A stretch of 64,000 bases of DNA from Geofilum rhodophaeum. Its GTDB lineage: Bacteria > Bacteroidota > Bacteroidia > Bacteroidales > Marinilabiliaceae. Shown here piece after piece: positions 41,111-51,122 of the stretch. The notes beneath the pieces are model-generated. The model searched no databases. It had not been told where the DNA came from and saw only the letters and a program-made list of their open reading frames with translations. The stretch is from the NCBI RefSeq assembly GCF_002210225.1, contig NZ_MWUJ01000002.1, forward strand, positions 1 to 64,000, given 5' to 3'. The position numbers and the translations under genes are program-made. Positions within the stretch are counted from its first letter, which is position 1. Each line of letters begins with the position of its first letter.

Positions 41111-41521
41111 TTACTTAGTCGGTGCAGGATTACAGTTGGGGCCGCTGCCGTCACGAAGTCCCTGACGCAGACCGCGTCCCTGACCGTTGCGTCGGCGACT
41201 GCCGTCACGCAGACCTTGGCCGCTGCCATCACGTAAGCCTTTGCCGCGACCCAAACCTTTACCCGCAGCACGTCCTTCACCCTGTCCGTTACCAGGACCT
41301 AAACCCTTACCGGGACGCTGTCCGTCGTAGTTGTCGCAAACGCCGTCGTTATTGGCGTCGATGAAGCCTGGCCGGGCAGTTGTTGCAGCATCCCTGGCGG
41401 GAGCTGCTGTTTCGCTATCATTCGCCGGGGCCTGGGCTTCTGCCTTTTGTGCCGACACTTCGGTGAGGGTCAGCAAGCCCATGGTGGTAAGCACTGCCAT
41501 ACTAACAAAAAACTTTTTCAT
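41111..41521 (-). CDS. Secreted Gly/Arg-rich repeat protein with a Ca-loop motif
   Basis: A 136-residue protein with a signal peptide (about 1-24). An Ala/Pro-rich spacer leads to an EF-hand-like loop FIDANNDGVCDNYDG (about 52-66). The remaining half is built from short repeats such as GRGKGLRDGSGQGLRDGS and RQGLRDGSGPN, rich in Gly, Arg and Asp. It lies 54 bp upstream of the ECF sigma gene on the same strand and shares a Gly/Arg tail style with the CpxP-like protein. Possibly a metal- or mineral-binding periplasmic protein; the loop suggests calcium, but this is inference. Confidence 0.65.
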   Translation of the reverse strand: MKKFFVSMAVLTTMGLLTLTEVSAQKAEAQAPANDSETAAPARDAATTARPGFIDANNDGVCDNYDGQRPGKGLGPGNGQGEGRAAGKGLGRGKGLRDGSGQGLRDGSRRRNGQGRGLRQGLRDGSGPNCNPAPTK

Positions 41522-41550
41522 AACTCATCGGTTTTAATGAAGATTTCTAA

Positions 41551-42954
<1,404 letters not shown>

Positions 42955-42978
42955 CAAGAAAGCACTGAGTCGCTTCGA

Positions 42979-43863
42979 TTAACTCTTATTCAGGGCCTCG
43001 GCACCGCCCGATATCTCCACAATTTGGTTGGTGATGGCGGCCTGCCGGGCCTTGTTGTAACTCAGCTCCAGATCACGAATCAGGTCGGTGGCATTATCGG
43101 TGGCCTTATGCATGGAGGTCATTCGCGCCCCATGTTCTGAGGCCAAAGATTCCAGCACCACTTGAAAGAGCATGCTCCGAAGCATTTTAGGCACCAGAAG
43201 ATTAATGATGCAGGCAGCATTGGGCTCAAGCAGGTACTCATCGGGATTCAAATTTTGACTGTGCTCCGGCACCTCAAAAGGAAGGAACTGATGCACCTGC
43301 ACATTTTGAACGGCGGCATTTACAAATTCGTTGTAAACCAAAACCACCTGTTTCACTTCCCCATGCTCAAAACTGTGCATAAACTGATCGGCCAGACGCG
43401 AAAACTGTTGGTAATCGGCCTGTGCCAGTAGTTCGTGGTAGCAAAAATCTGCCTGCAAACCGCGCGACCGGAACTGCTTTTCGGCTTGCTTGCCCATCAC
43501 GGCCAGCTGGACTTTCCCGGCACGAAACTCGTCGCGGTATTTTTCCTGTAACAAGACTTGGACCTCCTTCACCACATTGGTATTAAAAGCCCCACACAAA
43601 CCCCGGTTAGAAGCCAAGGCTAAAATCAAAACCTTATCTCCCGTTGCCGTAGCCTGGGTATAGGGACTAAAAACCGCTACATCTTCCTGCGCCGACAAGT
43701 CCTGAATGATGCCTGCCAGTCGACTGGTAAAGGGCCGGATATGCGAAATATCGTCCTGGGCCTTTTTCAGTCGCGCAGCCGACACCATTTTCATGGCGCT
43801 GGTAACCTGTCGGGTAGTCTTTACCGACTGAATACGGGTTTTGATGTCGCGTAGATTGGCCAT
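42979..43863 (-). CDS. atpG: F0F1 ATP synthase gamma subunit
   Basis: A 294-residue gamma subunit, the central rotor shaft of F1. Conserved N-terminal helix RIQSVKTTRQVTSAMKMVSA and the C-terminal helix ARMTSMHKATDNATDLIRDL that reaches into the alpha3beta3 hexamer are intact. It is last in the cluster atpBEFHAG. No atpC or atpD follows; the next gene downstream is metY in the opposite direction. It ends 25 bp before the convergent metY stop. Confidence 0.97.
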   Translation of the reverse strand: MANLRDIKTRIQSVKTTRQVTSAMKMVSAARLKKAQDDISHIRPFTSRLAGIIQDLSAQEDVAVFSPYTQATATGDKVLILALASNRGLCGAFNTNVVKEVQVLLQEKYRDEFRAGKVQLAVMGKQAEKQFRSRGLQADFCYHELLAQADYQQFSRLADQFMHSFEHGEVKQVVLVYNEFVNAAVQNVQVHQFLPFEVPEHSQNLNPDEYLLEPNAACIINLLVPKMLRSMLFQVVLESLASEHGARMTSMHKATDNATDLIRDLELSYNKARQAAITNQIVEISGGAEALNKS

Positions 43864-43878
43864 AACTCTTCCTGAACT

Positions 43879-45468
43879 TTAAGATTCGTCCTGCTGACGG
43901 TAACGCACACTGAGGTCCTCGGCAACGTCGCGCAACAAGGCTTCTCCATCCTCATCGAGCTTTCCCGCAGCCAACTGATCCAGTACAACCTGGTGGCGCA
44001 GCTCCAGGTTCTCCAGAAAATCGTGCTCAAATTCGGCGATCCGATCTAAGGGCAAATCCCGCAACAGTCCGCGGGTGCCGCAATAAACCAGGGCAATTTG
44101 CTGTGCCACCGGCATGGGATGGTATTGTCGCTGCTTCAGCAATTGTACATTTTTACGTCCTTTGTCGAGCACGGCCATGGTGGCCGGATCCAAATCGGAA
44201 CCAAACTTGGAGAAGGCTTCCAACTCACGGTACTGCGCCTGATCAAGCTTAAGCGTTCCGGCCACCTGCTTCATGGCCTTGATTTGTGCACTTCCGCCCA
44301 CCCGCGACACAGAAATCCCGACGTTTATGGCGGGCCGGATGCCCGCGTTAAAAAGACCGGCTTCGAGAAAAATCTGACCGTCGGTAATCGAAATCACGTT
44401 GGTGGGAATATAGGCCGATACGTCGCCGGCCTGTGTTTCGATAATGGGCAAGGCTGTAAGTGACCCGCCGCCTTTGACCAGGGAGCGGAGACTCTCAGGC
44501 AAATCGTTCATTTTCTCGGCAATATTCTGATCTTCTACAATTTTAGCTGCGCGCTCCAACAAGCGGGAGTGCAGGTAAAAGATGTCTCCGGGAAAGGCTT
44601 CTCGACCGGGGGGACGCCGCAGGAGCAGCGACACCTCACGGTAAGAGACCGCCTGCTTGGATAAATCGTCGTAAATGATGAGGGCGTGACGTCCGGTATC
44701 CCGAAAGAATTCCCCAATGGCCGTTCCGGTAAAAGGTGCATAGAACTGCATGGCGGCCGGATCAGAGGCGGTGGCCATCACCACAATGGTATAGGCCATG
44801 GCCCCATGTTGCTCCAGGGTTTTTACCAGCTGGGCCACGGTACTGCCTTTCTGACCAATGGCCACGTAGATGCAATAAACCGGCTCTCCCTTGTCGTAAA
44901 AAGAGCGCTGGTTCAGAATGGTATCAATGGCAATGGCCGTTTTTCCTGTCTGGCGGTCGCCAATAATCAGCTCACGCTGACCGCGACCAATGGGAATCAT
45001 GGCATCAACGGCTTTAAGACCGGTTTGCAGGGGCTCCTTAACGGGCTGTCGGAAAATGACCTCCGGGGCCTTTCGCTCCAGCGGCATCTCGTAACGGGCA
45101 CCGCTTATAGGGCCCTTCCCGTCGAGAGGTTCGCCCAGGGCATCGACCACCCGTCCAAGCATCCCTTCTCCTACCCCCAGGGAGGCTATTTTTCCGGTAC
45201 GCCTAACGGTATCTCCTTCACTAACCAAGTGGGAAGGACCAAAGAGTACAATACCCACATTGTCCTGCTCCAGGTTCAGCACCACACCCATGCAGCGGTC
45301 CAGTTCCACCAATTCGTTAGACTGTACATTCTGCAAACCGTAAACACGGGCAATGCCATCGCCCACCTGCAAAACGGTTCCTACTTCTTCGAGTTCAGAA
45401 TTACGCTCAAAGGATTCGATCTGTTGCCGCAGCAGGGCAGATACTTCAGATGCTTTCAATTGTTCCAT
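43879..45468 (-). CDS. atpA: F0F1 ATP synthase alpha subunit
   Basis: A 529-residue alpha subunit. The Walker A motif GDRQTGKT (about 170-177) and the catalytic-interface Arg in [15 protein letters not shown] are present, with the N-terminal beta-barrel and C-terminal helical domains. It forms the non-catalytic nucleotide sites of F1 and carries the Arg finger needed at the beta catalytic sites. Length is typical. The gene lies 7 bp after atpH and 15 bp before atpG in the same transcript. Confidence 0.97.
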   Translation of the reverse strand: MEQLKASEVSALLRQQIESFERNSELEEVGTVLQVGDGIARVYGLQNVQSNELVELDRCMGVVLNLEQDNVGIVLFGPSHLVSEGDTVRRTGKIASLGVGEGMLGRVVDALGEPLDGKGPISGARYEMPLERKAPEVIFRQPVKEPLQTGLKAVDAMIPIGRGQRELIIGDRQTGKTAIAIDTILNQRSFYDKGEPVYCIYVAIGQKGSTVAQLVKTLEQHGAMAYTIVVMATASDPAAMQFYAPFTGTAIGEFFRDTGRHALIIYDDLSKQAVSYREVSLLLRRPPGREAFPGDIFYLHSRLLERAAKIVEDQNIAEKMNDLPESLRSLVKGGGSLTALPIIETQAGDVSAYIPTNVISITDGQIFLEAGLFNAGIRPAINVGISVSRVGGSAQIKAMKQVAGTLKLDQAQYRELEAFSKFGSDLDPATMAVLDKGRKNVQLLKQRQYHPMPVAQQIALVYCGTRGLLRDLPLDRIAEFEHDFLENLELRHQVVLDQLAAGKLDEDGEALLRDVAEDLSVRYRQQDES

Positions 45469-45475
45469 TTCTCAC

Positions 45476-46021
45476 TCATCTAAGTGCTAACAATTTCTTT
45501 TTCATGGCGCGCAATTGCCCCCTTACGCTTCCGTCCAATTGCCGGTCGTCCATACGCAAAACCAAGCCACCCATTAATTCAGGATCGACTTTACAATCAA
45601 GTTCTACGCGACAGTCGTATTGGTCTTCCACCATCTTCTTCAATTGCGCGCGCAATTCCTTATCTACGGGAACGGCGGTCTGCACAACAACTTGTCGCAG
45701 ACCTTTATGTTGCCGGTACAAGGTCGAGAAATCCAACAAGACCAGGTTCAGCAGGCTCTCTCTCTGGTTGTCGATGAGGACAGTTAACAAACTCAGACTA
45801 AGAGGATGCAAACTGCTGCCCAAAATCTGACGCAAGGCTTTCTTACGTGCACCTGGCTTAATCAGCGGATTGGTCAGGAATTGGTCCAAATCCTTCCCCT
45901 GGCGCAGCAAGTCCAGCAAATAACCAGAATCGGCATACAGGCGCTCCAAAACAGCCGGGTCATTTTGTCCCGACTGAAAAAATGCTGTTGCATAGCGACT
46001 GGCGATTAATCCGGCATTCAT
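45476..46021 (-). CDS. atpH: F0F1 ATP synthase delta subunit
   Basis: A 181-residue delta subunit. The pattern SRYATAFFQSGQND at the start, an N-terminal helical domain and the strand QVVVQTAVPVDKELRAQLKKMVE then LDCKVDPELMGGLVLRMDDRQLDGSVRGQL are typical of the OSCP/delta family. It joins F1 to the peripheral stalk. Positioned between atpF and atpA as in other bacteria. Confidence 0.95.
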   Translation of the reverse strand: MNAGLIASRYATAFFQSGQNDPAVLERLYADSGYLLDLLRQGKDLDQFLTNPLIKPGARKKALRQILGSSLHPLSLSLLTVLIDNQRESLLNLVLLDFSTLYRQHKGLRQVVVQTAVPVDKELRAQLKKMVEDQYDCRVELDCKVDPELMGGLVLRMDDRQLDGSVRGQLRAMKKKLLALR

Positions 46022-46030
46022 AAGCTTGGC

Positions 46031-46525
46031 TTAGTTTAGATCCATTTCTTTCATGTACTGCGCAATCACAGCCTGCTGGCGTGCATCGTTCTTTAATTCG
46101 TCGTGCAAAATCTTTCCGGCAATTTCGAGGGACACCAGACCCACCTCCTGTCGAAGGGCCGCCATCGTCTCTCTGCGTTCCCGCTCCAGCTGCTCCCGCC
46201 CGGCGGCCAATACACGAATGGCTTCGGCTTCGGCCACCTTCTTAGCCTCTGCCACAATTTCCTTACGCAGCTCACGGGCTTCCCGGATGATTTTCTCCCG
46301 CTCCAAACGAGCTGCTTCCATCATTTTCTTACGGGTTTCTTCCAGTCCCCTGAGTTCTTCACGGGCATCGTGGGCATCCTGCAAGGAAAAGCTGATGTAC
46401 TCCTCCCGCACTTTCAACGCGCGCAACATGGGTTTCCACGCGTAACGCCGAAGCAGCAATAAAAGGAGAAGAAACGACAAACTGGTCCAGAAAACCAGCC
46501 CGGGATCCGGTGTTAGTATCCCCAT
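46031..46525 (-). CDS. atpF: F0F1 ATP synthase b subunit
   Basis: A 164-residue b subunit: one membrane helix near the N-terminus (LVFWTSLSFLLLLLLLRRYA) followed by a long charged helix with heptad-like A/E/R/K composition. It forms the peripheral stalk that holds F1 to the membrane. The typical motif ALKVREEYISFSLQDAHDAR begins the stalk. Only one b-type gene is seen, so a b2 homodimer is expected. Confidence 0.96.
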   Translation of the reverse strand: MGILTPDPGLVFWTSLSFLLLLLLLRRYAWKPMLRALKVREEYISFSLQDAHDAREELRGLEETRKKMMEAARLEREKIIREARELRKEIVAEAKKVAEAEAIRVLAAGREQLERERRETMAALRQEVGLVSLEIAGKILHDELKNDARQQAVIAQYMKEMDLN

Positions 46526-46559
46526 AGCAAAATAGCTTTAGTTGTGTATTGAATAAGAC

Positions 46560-46769
46560 TCAGCCTTTCAACCAGGCAACTACGATGGCAAACAGCGCAG
46601 CGCCCTCTATAAGCGCAGCAATTACGATCATGGCAGTTTGAATTTTGGAGCTGATTTCGGGCTGACGTGCCATGGCTTCCATGGCGCCTTTACCAATTTG
46701 GCCAATTCCTAGTGCAGCACCCAAAATAATAATGCCCAAACCGATCACGGTAAAACTGATTCCTTCCAT
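46560..46769 (-). CDS. atpE: F0F1 ATP synthase c subunit
   Basis: A 69-residue two-helix c subunit. The conserved RQPE loop is at 35-38 and the ion-carrying Glu55 in AALIEGAALF. The residue after it is Gly rather than Ser, and the helix-1 position that is Gln in Na+-binding c subunits is Ile here, so proton specificity is more likely. It forms the ring rotor. Small size is normal. Confidence 0.96.
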   Translation of the reverse strand: MEGISFTVIGLGIIILGAALGIGQIGKGAMEAMARQPEISSKIQTAMIVIAALIEGAALFAIVVAWLKG

Positions 46770-46787
46770 AATGTAGAAATTTTACAA

Positions 46788-47873
46788 TTAATGATGTTCG
46801 TTTACAGCCAGCCCTATAAATAGCGCCGACAAAAGGGTAAATATGTAGGCCTGCAAGAGGGCTACCAATAATTCAAGTGCAAAGATCATGAGCGACAACA
46901 GTATCGACAGAGGGGCCACATAAATGGACTGAAGGACAAATATGATGGAGGTCAGACTCAATACAATGATGTGACCGGCGGTAATGTTGGCAAACAAACG
47001 CAGCATCAGGGCAAAGGGCTTGGTAAACATCCCGATGAACTCGATGGGAATCATTAGGAACTTCAGGTAGATGGGAATACCGGGAGGCCAAAGAATCTCC
47101 TGCCAATAATGACGGGACCCAAAAAGATTGCTGGCAAAAAAAGTGAAGACCGCCAGTGTAAGCGTAAAGGCAATGTTGCCCGACATGTTGGCCCCTCCCG
47201 GGAAAAAGGGAATTAGGCCCAACATGTTGTTGAACCATATAAAAAAGAAAATGGTGAGCAAAAAGGGCATAAAACGCCCTGCCTTATCCTTATCAATCTG
47301 GGCATTAACAATGTCGTCACGCACATACAGCACAACGGGTTCTACCACCAGCTGCATGCCTTTAGGAACCGCCAGGCCACCTCTCCGCCCATAGCGCTGC
47401 CCGATATTTATCATCAAAAGAGACAGGAGTAAACTGGCCAGCAACATGCTGGCTACGTTCTTGGTAATGGATAAATCCAGTGGCCTCGGGTTAAGCACTT
47501 CATGATCGGCTCCGTAGTGCAAGGTACCGGCGGCATCGGTCAGGTAAATTTTTTCGTGATACAGCCGCAGATGGTCATCTCCCAGGGCTACCAGCTCATT
47601 TCCTCCGGAAAAACGGGAAGAAAGGAAGACTTTTAGGTGACCTTCATGCCAAACGATGACGGGCAGAGGGAGCGATACATCCACAAGCTCACCCTCTCCG
47701 TTGCGAAAAGAAATGATATGAAATACATAGGAGTCGCCGATGTGGTGCATGATCATATCGGTCACATCAAAGTCCTTACCTGTCGCTGCTTCCCCTTCGG
47801 AAGCTGCGGACAAAGTTCCAACGGCCATCCACATAAACAGCCCTGTCAAAAGAAAAAAAGCCCTCATGCACAA
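46788..47873 (-). CDS. atpB: F0F1 ATP synthase a subunit (long Bacteroidota form)
   Basis: A 361-residue a subunit. The N-terminal 135 residues begin with a signal-like helix and form a soluble extension (VYFHIISF-like strands, HIGDSYVFHI) before the first core membrane helix, as is typical for Bacteroidota. The core has LIPFFPGGANMSGNIAFTL and ends with LMLRLFANITAGHIIVLSL, which holds the essential Arg next to the c ring. It is the first gene of the cluster, with only a 109-bp gap to the bactofilin gene upstream. Confidence 0.95.
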   Translation of the reverse strand: MCMRAFFLLTGLFMWMAVGTLSAASEGEAATGKDFDVTDMIMHHIGDSYVFHIISFRNGEGELVDVSLPLPVIVWHEGHLKVFLSSRFSGGNELVALGDDHLRLYHEKIYLTDAAGTLHYGADHEVLNPRPLDLSITKNVASMLLASLLLSLLMINIGQRYGRRGGLAVPKGMQLVVEPVVLYVRDDIVNAQIDKDKAGRFMPFLLTIFFFIWFNNMLGLIPFFPGGANMSGNIAFTLTLAVFTFFASNLFGSRHYWQEILWPPGIPIYLKFLMIPIEFIGMFTKPFALMLRLFANITAGHIIVLSLTSIIFVLQSIYVAPLSILLSLMIFALELLVALLQAYIFTLLSALFIGLAVNEHH

Positions 47874-47899
47874 ACAGCTTAAAAATCAGACAGGAATTA

Positions 47900-47943
47900 G
47901 AACCTGCCTTGGCCACTATACGCAGCCAAGGCCTGGAAGGTTC
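47900..47943. repeat. Inverted repeat between bactofilin and atpB
   Basis: gaacc..ccttggc and gccaagg..ggttc pair with internal unpaired bases around the loop cactatacgca. No T run follows on the minus strand, so it is a poor terminator; it may mark the boundary between the bactofilin and atp transcripts or act as an attenuator. Confidence 0.4.
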
Positions 47944-47982
47944 AAAAAAAAATGGCAGGCAAACACCTCTACGGGTATTCCC

Positions 47983-48393
47983 TTAATTCTTTTTGGCAGC
48001 CTCGGCAGACGCACCTGCTGCAACCTGAGCCCCTGAAGGAGCCTGATTGCCCATGGCGCAGGTGCCCGAAAAAAGGGCCCCGGGCTCAATAGACAACTTG
48101 CCCGACTTGATGTCGCCATTCACCTTTGAACTGGCTTTAAGAGAAAGTAACTCGGTGATGGCCATTTTTCCGCTGACCGTACCCGAAATCTCGGCATTAC
48201 TGCAAATGATTTCTCCCTTTACAAAACCATTGTTACCTACCACTACTTTCCCCTTCGAATTAATATTGCCCTCAATGTTGCCATCGATGCGAATGTCTCC
48301 GTTGGTTTCAATGTTGCCCACGATTTTGGTTCCGGGACCAATCATATTGGGCAATCTGCTCTCGATTTCAGCGTTTTTCATTTTTTTGCTCAT
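47983..48393 (-). CDS. Bactofilin (polymer-forming cytoskeletal protein)
   Basis: A 136-residue bactofilin. The central part (about 20-110) is a right-handed beta-helix of repeats with G, N and I patterns: GTKIVGNIETNGDIRIDGNIEG, VVVGNNGFVKGEIICSNAE and similar. Disordered ends (Lys-rich start, Ala-rich tail GAQVAAGASAEAAKKN) are usual. Bactofilins polymerise without nucleotides and organise cell-envelope processes. It lies upstream of atpB on the same strand; in several Bacteroidota, from memory, such a gene sits at this place, so the pairing is not unique. Confidence 0.92.
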   Translation of the reverse strand: MSKKMKNAEIESRLPNMIGPGTKIVGNIETNGDIRIDGNIEGNINSKGKVVVGNNGFVKGEIICSNAEISGTVSGKMAITELLSLKASSKVNGDIKSGKLSIEPGALFSGTCAMGNQAPSGAQVAAGASAEAAKKN

Positions 48394-48443
48394 TACACGT
48401 TAAAACTTTCCTTACTTAGCCAAAAAACAAATGTAACAAAATT

Positions 48444-49937
48444 TCAGGTCGCGTTTTGCATCAGGCGTTGCAATTCTGCCAGCTGCTTTTCCTTATTCAC
48501 CTGGCGCATATTGCGCGCAGTTGTGGTATAATAACGATGGGCCGATAGGAAACCATACTGCTTTTCCAGCCACTCATCAGGCGTCATCTGTCCTTTGTAA
48601 CGCTGTAATTCCTTATAAAGTGTATCCGACACATTCAAAAAATCTGAGCGTCCCAAATAATCCAAATCGGCATCCTTCATGATGCACTCCAACAAGTTTC
48701 CGGGTTCCGCATCCGGACGGGTAACAGCAATAAGGGCAACCACCTTTTCAATTTGGACAGCGGAGTAATCGTAAGTCTCCAAGACCTCACGGGCCAGATG
48801 CATACTGCTTTCTTCATGATTGCGGTAGTCCACAATGAAACCCGCATCGTGCATAAGTGCTGCGGTTTTCAACAACAACAAATCTTCTTCACCAACACCC
48901 TCTCCCTGACCAATGATTTCCACTTGCGTAACTACGTCGATGGTGTGCTTTACATTATGGTAACAAATATCGGCCGGCAACTCCTCCTCCAGCCGTTCGA
49001 GTACCGCCTCCTCCAGGTCAGCAAAACGAATGTGCTGTAAGCGAATCCGAAACAAGGCGTTGGGAGTCTGGCCCAGACCATCGACCGAAAGCTCAGGAAG
49101 AATACCTCGCACAAAATACATATCTATTTCTCCCTTGTACTTAATGGGCATTCTCCCGCGGTACTCGCATACAAAGAAGCTTTTCACCAGTTGGTAGGTG
49201 GCCCCGGTAATGTTGATTTCTCCGGCCACACCCGACGACTCCATCCGACTGGCGATGTTAACGGTGTCGCCCCAAATGTCCAGCGCGGTTTTATTTCGCC
49301 CCACGCGTCCGGCAATAACGGGACCGGTATGAATACCAATGCGCAGTTCCCAAAAATCCTGGTGTTGGGCAATTTTTTGCGCCCTAAGCGCAAACATGTA
49401 AGCGTGGATTTCCATGGCCACCAAAATCATCCTTACCGAATGTACCCGACTTTTATCGGGTATCCCTCCGGCGGCCATATAGGCATCGCCAATGGTTTTT
49501 ATCTTTTCAATGCCGTGTTGCTCCACAATGGAATCAAAACGAAAGAAAAAATGGTCGAGCTCGTCGATGAGTAAATCGGGGTTCAATTGCTCCACGATGC
49601 GTGTGAAACCTTGGATATCGGCGAACAAAACGGTGACACTTTTATACTTAAGCGAACGAACCTTAGCCTGATCGCCCTTCTTAACCAACACCTCAGCATC
49701 GTAGCCAAGGCGCATGCGCAAGGCCTTTTCTTTAATCCTTAAAGCCTTGTCGAGGCGCTTTTGTACCTCCTTCTCAATCCTGAGCAGGAACCAGCGTCGC
49801 AATAGGTACAGGAGGACCAGTACCGAAACCGGCAATAAAACATACAAAAACAGCGTCCCCGAGAAAAAACCGGCCACTTGCACCGGATTTGAGAACAACA
49901 ACACAGTCTGACCTGAAAAAGTAAAAATGCCTGTCAC
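48444..49937 (-). CDS. Membrane adenylate cyclase fused to an HD domain
   Basis: A 497-residue two-domain protein. A hydrophobic segment (about 24-46) anchors it; a charged helix (about 52-98) precedes a class III cyclase domain (about 99-280). Metal-binding Asp107 (VLFADIQGFT) and Asp151 (IGDAYM), substrate-specifying Lys147 and Asp220 (ALDIWGDTVN), and transition-state Asn227 and Arg231 (NIASRME) are all present; Lys/Asp implies ATP. An HD domain follows (about 320-440) with HNVKHTIDVV and LMHDAGFIVDYRNHEES, the metal-binding His and Asp. Thus it could both make and hydrolyse a cyclic nucleotide or use HD on another nucleotide. Lies just after the bactofilin gene, same strand. Confidence 0.9.
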   Translation of the reverse strand: MTGIFTFSGQTVLLFSNPVQVAGFFSGTLFLYVLLPVSVLVLLYLLRRWFLLRIEKEVQKRLDKALRIKEKALRMRLGYDAEVLVKKGDQAKVRSLKYKSVTVLFADIQGFTRIVEQLNPDLLIDELDHFFFRFDSIVEQHGIEKIKTIGDAYMAAGGIPDKSRVHSVRMILVAMEIHAYMFALRAQKIAQHQDFWELRIGIHTGPVIAGRVGRNKTALDIWGDTVNIASRMESSGVAGEINITGATYQLVKSFFVCEYRGRMPIKYKGEIDMYFVRGILPELSVDGLGQTPNALFRIRLQHIRFADLEEAVLERLEEELPADICYHNVKHTIDVVTQVEIIGQGEGVGEEDLLLLKTAALMHDAGFIVDYRNHEESSMHLAREVLETYDYSAVQIEKVVALIAVTRPDAEPGNLLECIMKDADLDYLGRSDFLNVSDTLYKELQRYKGQMTPDEWLEKQYGFLSAHRYYTTTARNMRQVNKEKQLAELQRLMQNAT

Positions 49938-50085
49938 ACCATTTACATCTTGTTTACAATACTACTAGATACAACAAAAGTGGGATTATTGCCACAATTA
50001 CAGGATGAAAATTTGACCACCGGGCGTCAAAAAGAGATCAATACGTATTTTTGCGAATTTTAATTTTTTTTTGACAAAACTGTGT

Positions 50086-50093
50086 TACTTTTG
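50086..50093 (+). promoter_or_regulatory. -7 promoter element of the universal stress protein gene
   Basis: TACTTTTG exactly matches TAnnTTTG. A TTGACA-like word (50071-50076) lies only 12 bp upstream, shorter than the usual 19, so the -33 assignment is uncertain. ATG at 50145 lies 51 bases downstream. Confidence 0.45.
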
Positions 50094-50144
50094 CATTTTG
50101 TATTATATTTAGTTGCTGAAACAATCTCTGAATCCTAATGCATT

Positions 50145-50981
50145 ATGGAAACCCTGAATCACAGTGTTATTGTACCCTATGATTTCACAGAAGTTGCGAT
50201 GAACGCCGTAGCGCACGCAGCCAGTCTGTGCAAGAACCTGAATACCGGCCTCACTCTGCTCCACATCATTAAAAAAGACAGTGAGCAAAAAGAGATGGAG
50301 CAACAATTGGAGGCAGAACTTCAAAAGATTCATGAAATCCATAACATTCGACCCAACGGGCTCATTCGGGAAGGTTCTATATTTAAAACCATCAACCAGG
50401 TTGCTCATGAAATTGAGGCAACGCTCATTGTAATGGGCACACACGGCATGAAGGGTTTGCAAAAAATAACCGGAAGCTGGGCGCTTAAAGTAATTGTTGG
50501 TTCAAAAATCCCCTTTTTAGTGGTTCAGGATGCGCCCAAATCAAAGGACGAACCGCTTAAACTGGTGTTTCCGGTAGACTTTAAAGGCGAAAACAAAGAA
50601 AAGCTCAAGTGGGTACAATTTATGTCGCGCTATTTTCCTTCCAAAACCCTGCTTTTTTCAGCCAGTTCCAAAGAAGGTGCATTGGACCCCCGCACCAAGG
50701 CCAACCTGGTCTTCTGCAAAACCTTCCTGGAAGATAAGAAGATTGACTACGAGTTGGTTCTGGCTAAAAACACCGCCTCCTTCAGTCAGGAAACCATCGA
50801 CTTTGCCATAGAAAGAGAAGCGGACATCATCATCATTATGACCACCCGCGACATTGCCTTCCACGACTACGTGCTTGGGGCACAGGAACAATACATGATT
50901 GCCAACTCTGCAAAAATTCCCGTTATGGTCATCAACCCGCGAACCGATTTGATGAAGTACGGTTATGGGAATTTTGGCTAA
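50145..50981 (+). CDS. Tandem universal stress protein (UspA family)
   Basis: A 278-residue protein of two UspA domains. The first (1-140) has HSVIVPYDFTEVAMNAVAHAA and the ATP-binding pattern ATLIVMGTHGMKGLQKITGSW; the second (about 145-278) begins LKLVFPVDFKGENKEKL and has EADIIIIMTTRDIAFHDYVLGAQEQ. Such proteins bind ATP or act as stress sensors; the exact function varies. It is the only gene between the divergent cyclase gene and the terminator at 51012, so it is a monocistronic unit. Confidence 0.9.
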   Translation: METLNHSVIVPYDFTEVAMNAVAHAASLCKNLNTGLTLLHIIKKDSEQKEMEQQLEAELQKIHEIHNIRPNGLIREGSIFKTINQVAHEIEATLIVMGTHGMKGLQKITGSWALKVIVGSKIPFLVVQDAPKSKDEPLKLVFPVDFKGENKEKLKWVQFMSRYFPSKTLLFSASSKEGALDPRTKANLVFCKTFLEDKKIDYELVLAKNTASFSQETIDFAIEREADIIIIMTTRDIAFHDYVLGAQEQYMIANSAKIPVMVINPRTDLMKYGYGNFG

Positions 50982-51011
50982 GCAAAAAACCTTTAAACAC
51001 TGTTTTAAGCC

Positions 51012-51043
51012 AACCCTCCTGCCCAAAACCAGGAGGGTTTTTT
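51012..51043 (+). terminator. Terminator of the universal stress protein gene
   Basis: aaccctcctg / caggagggtt, a perfect 10-bp stem with an 8-base loop and a following T run, 30 bp after the stop. Classical rho-independent terminator. Confidence 0.9.
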
Positions 51044-51122
51044 GTAAGCCAAAGGAATTTGTGAGTTTTTTCGTATTTTCGCTACGCAGGTCAACACTGG
51101 TCTGTTCAAATTGTTAAGCTAT

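Noticed and set aside
41111-41521. DANNDGVCD loop as a dockerin
   Set aside because: Single loop without the second dockerin repeat; no scaffoldin or cohesin in the window, and the GH enzymes carry T9SS signals instead.
46560-46769. Na+-type c subunit
   Set aside because: The residue after Glu55 is Gly and the helix-1 ligand is Ile, so the Na+-binding signature is missing.
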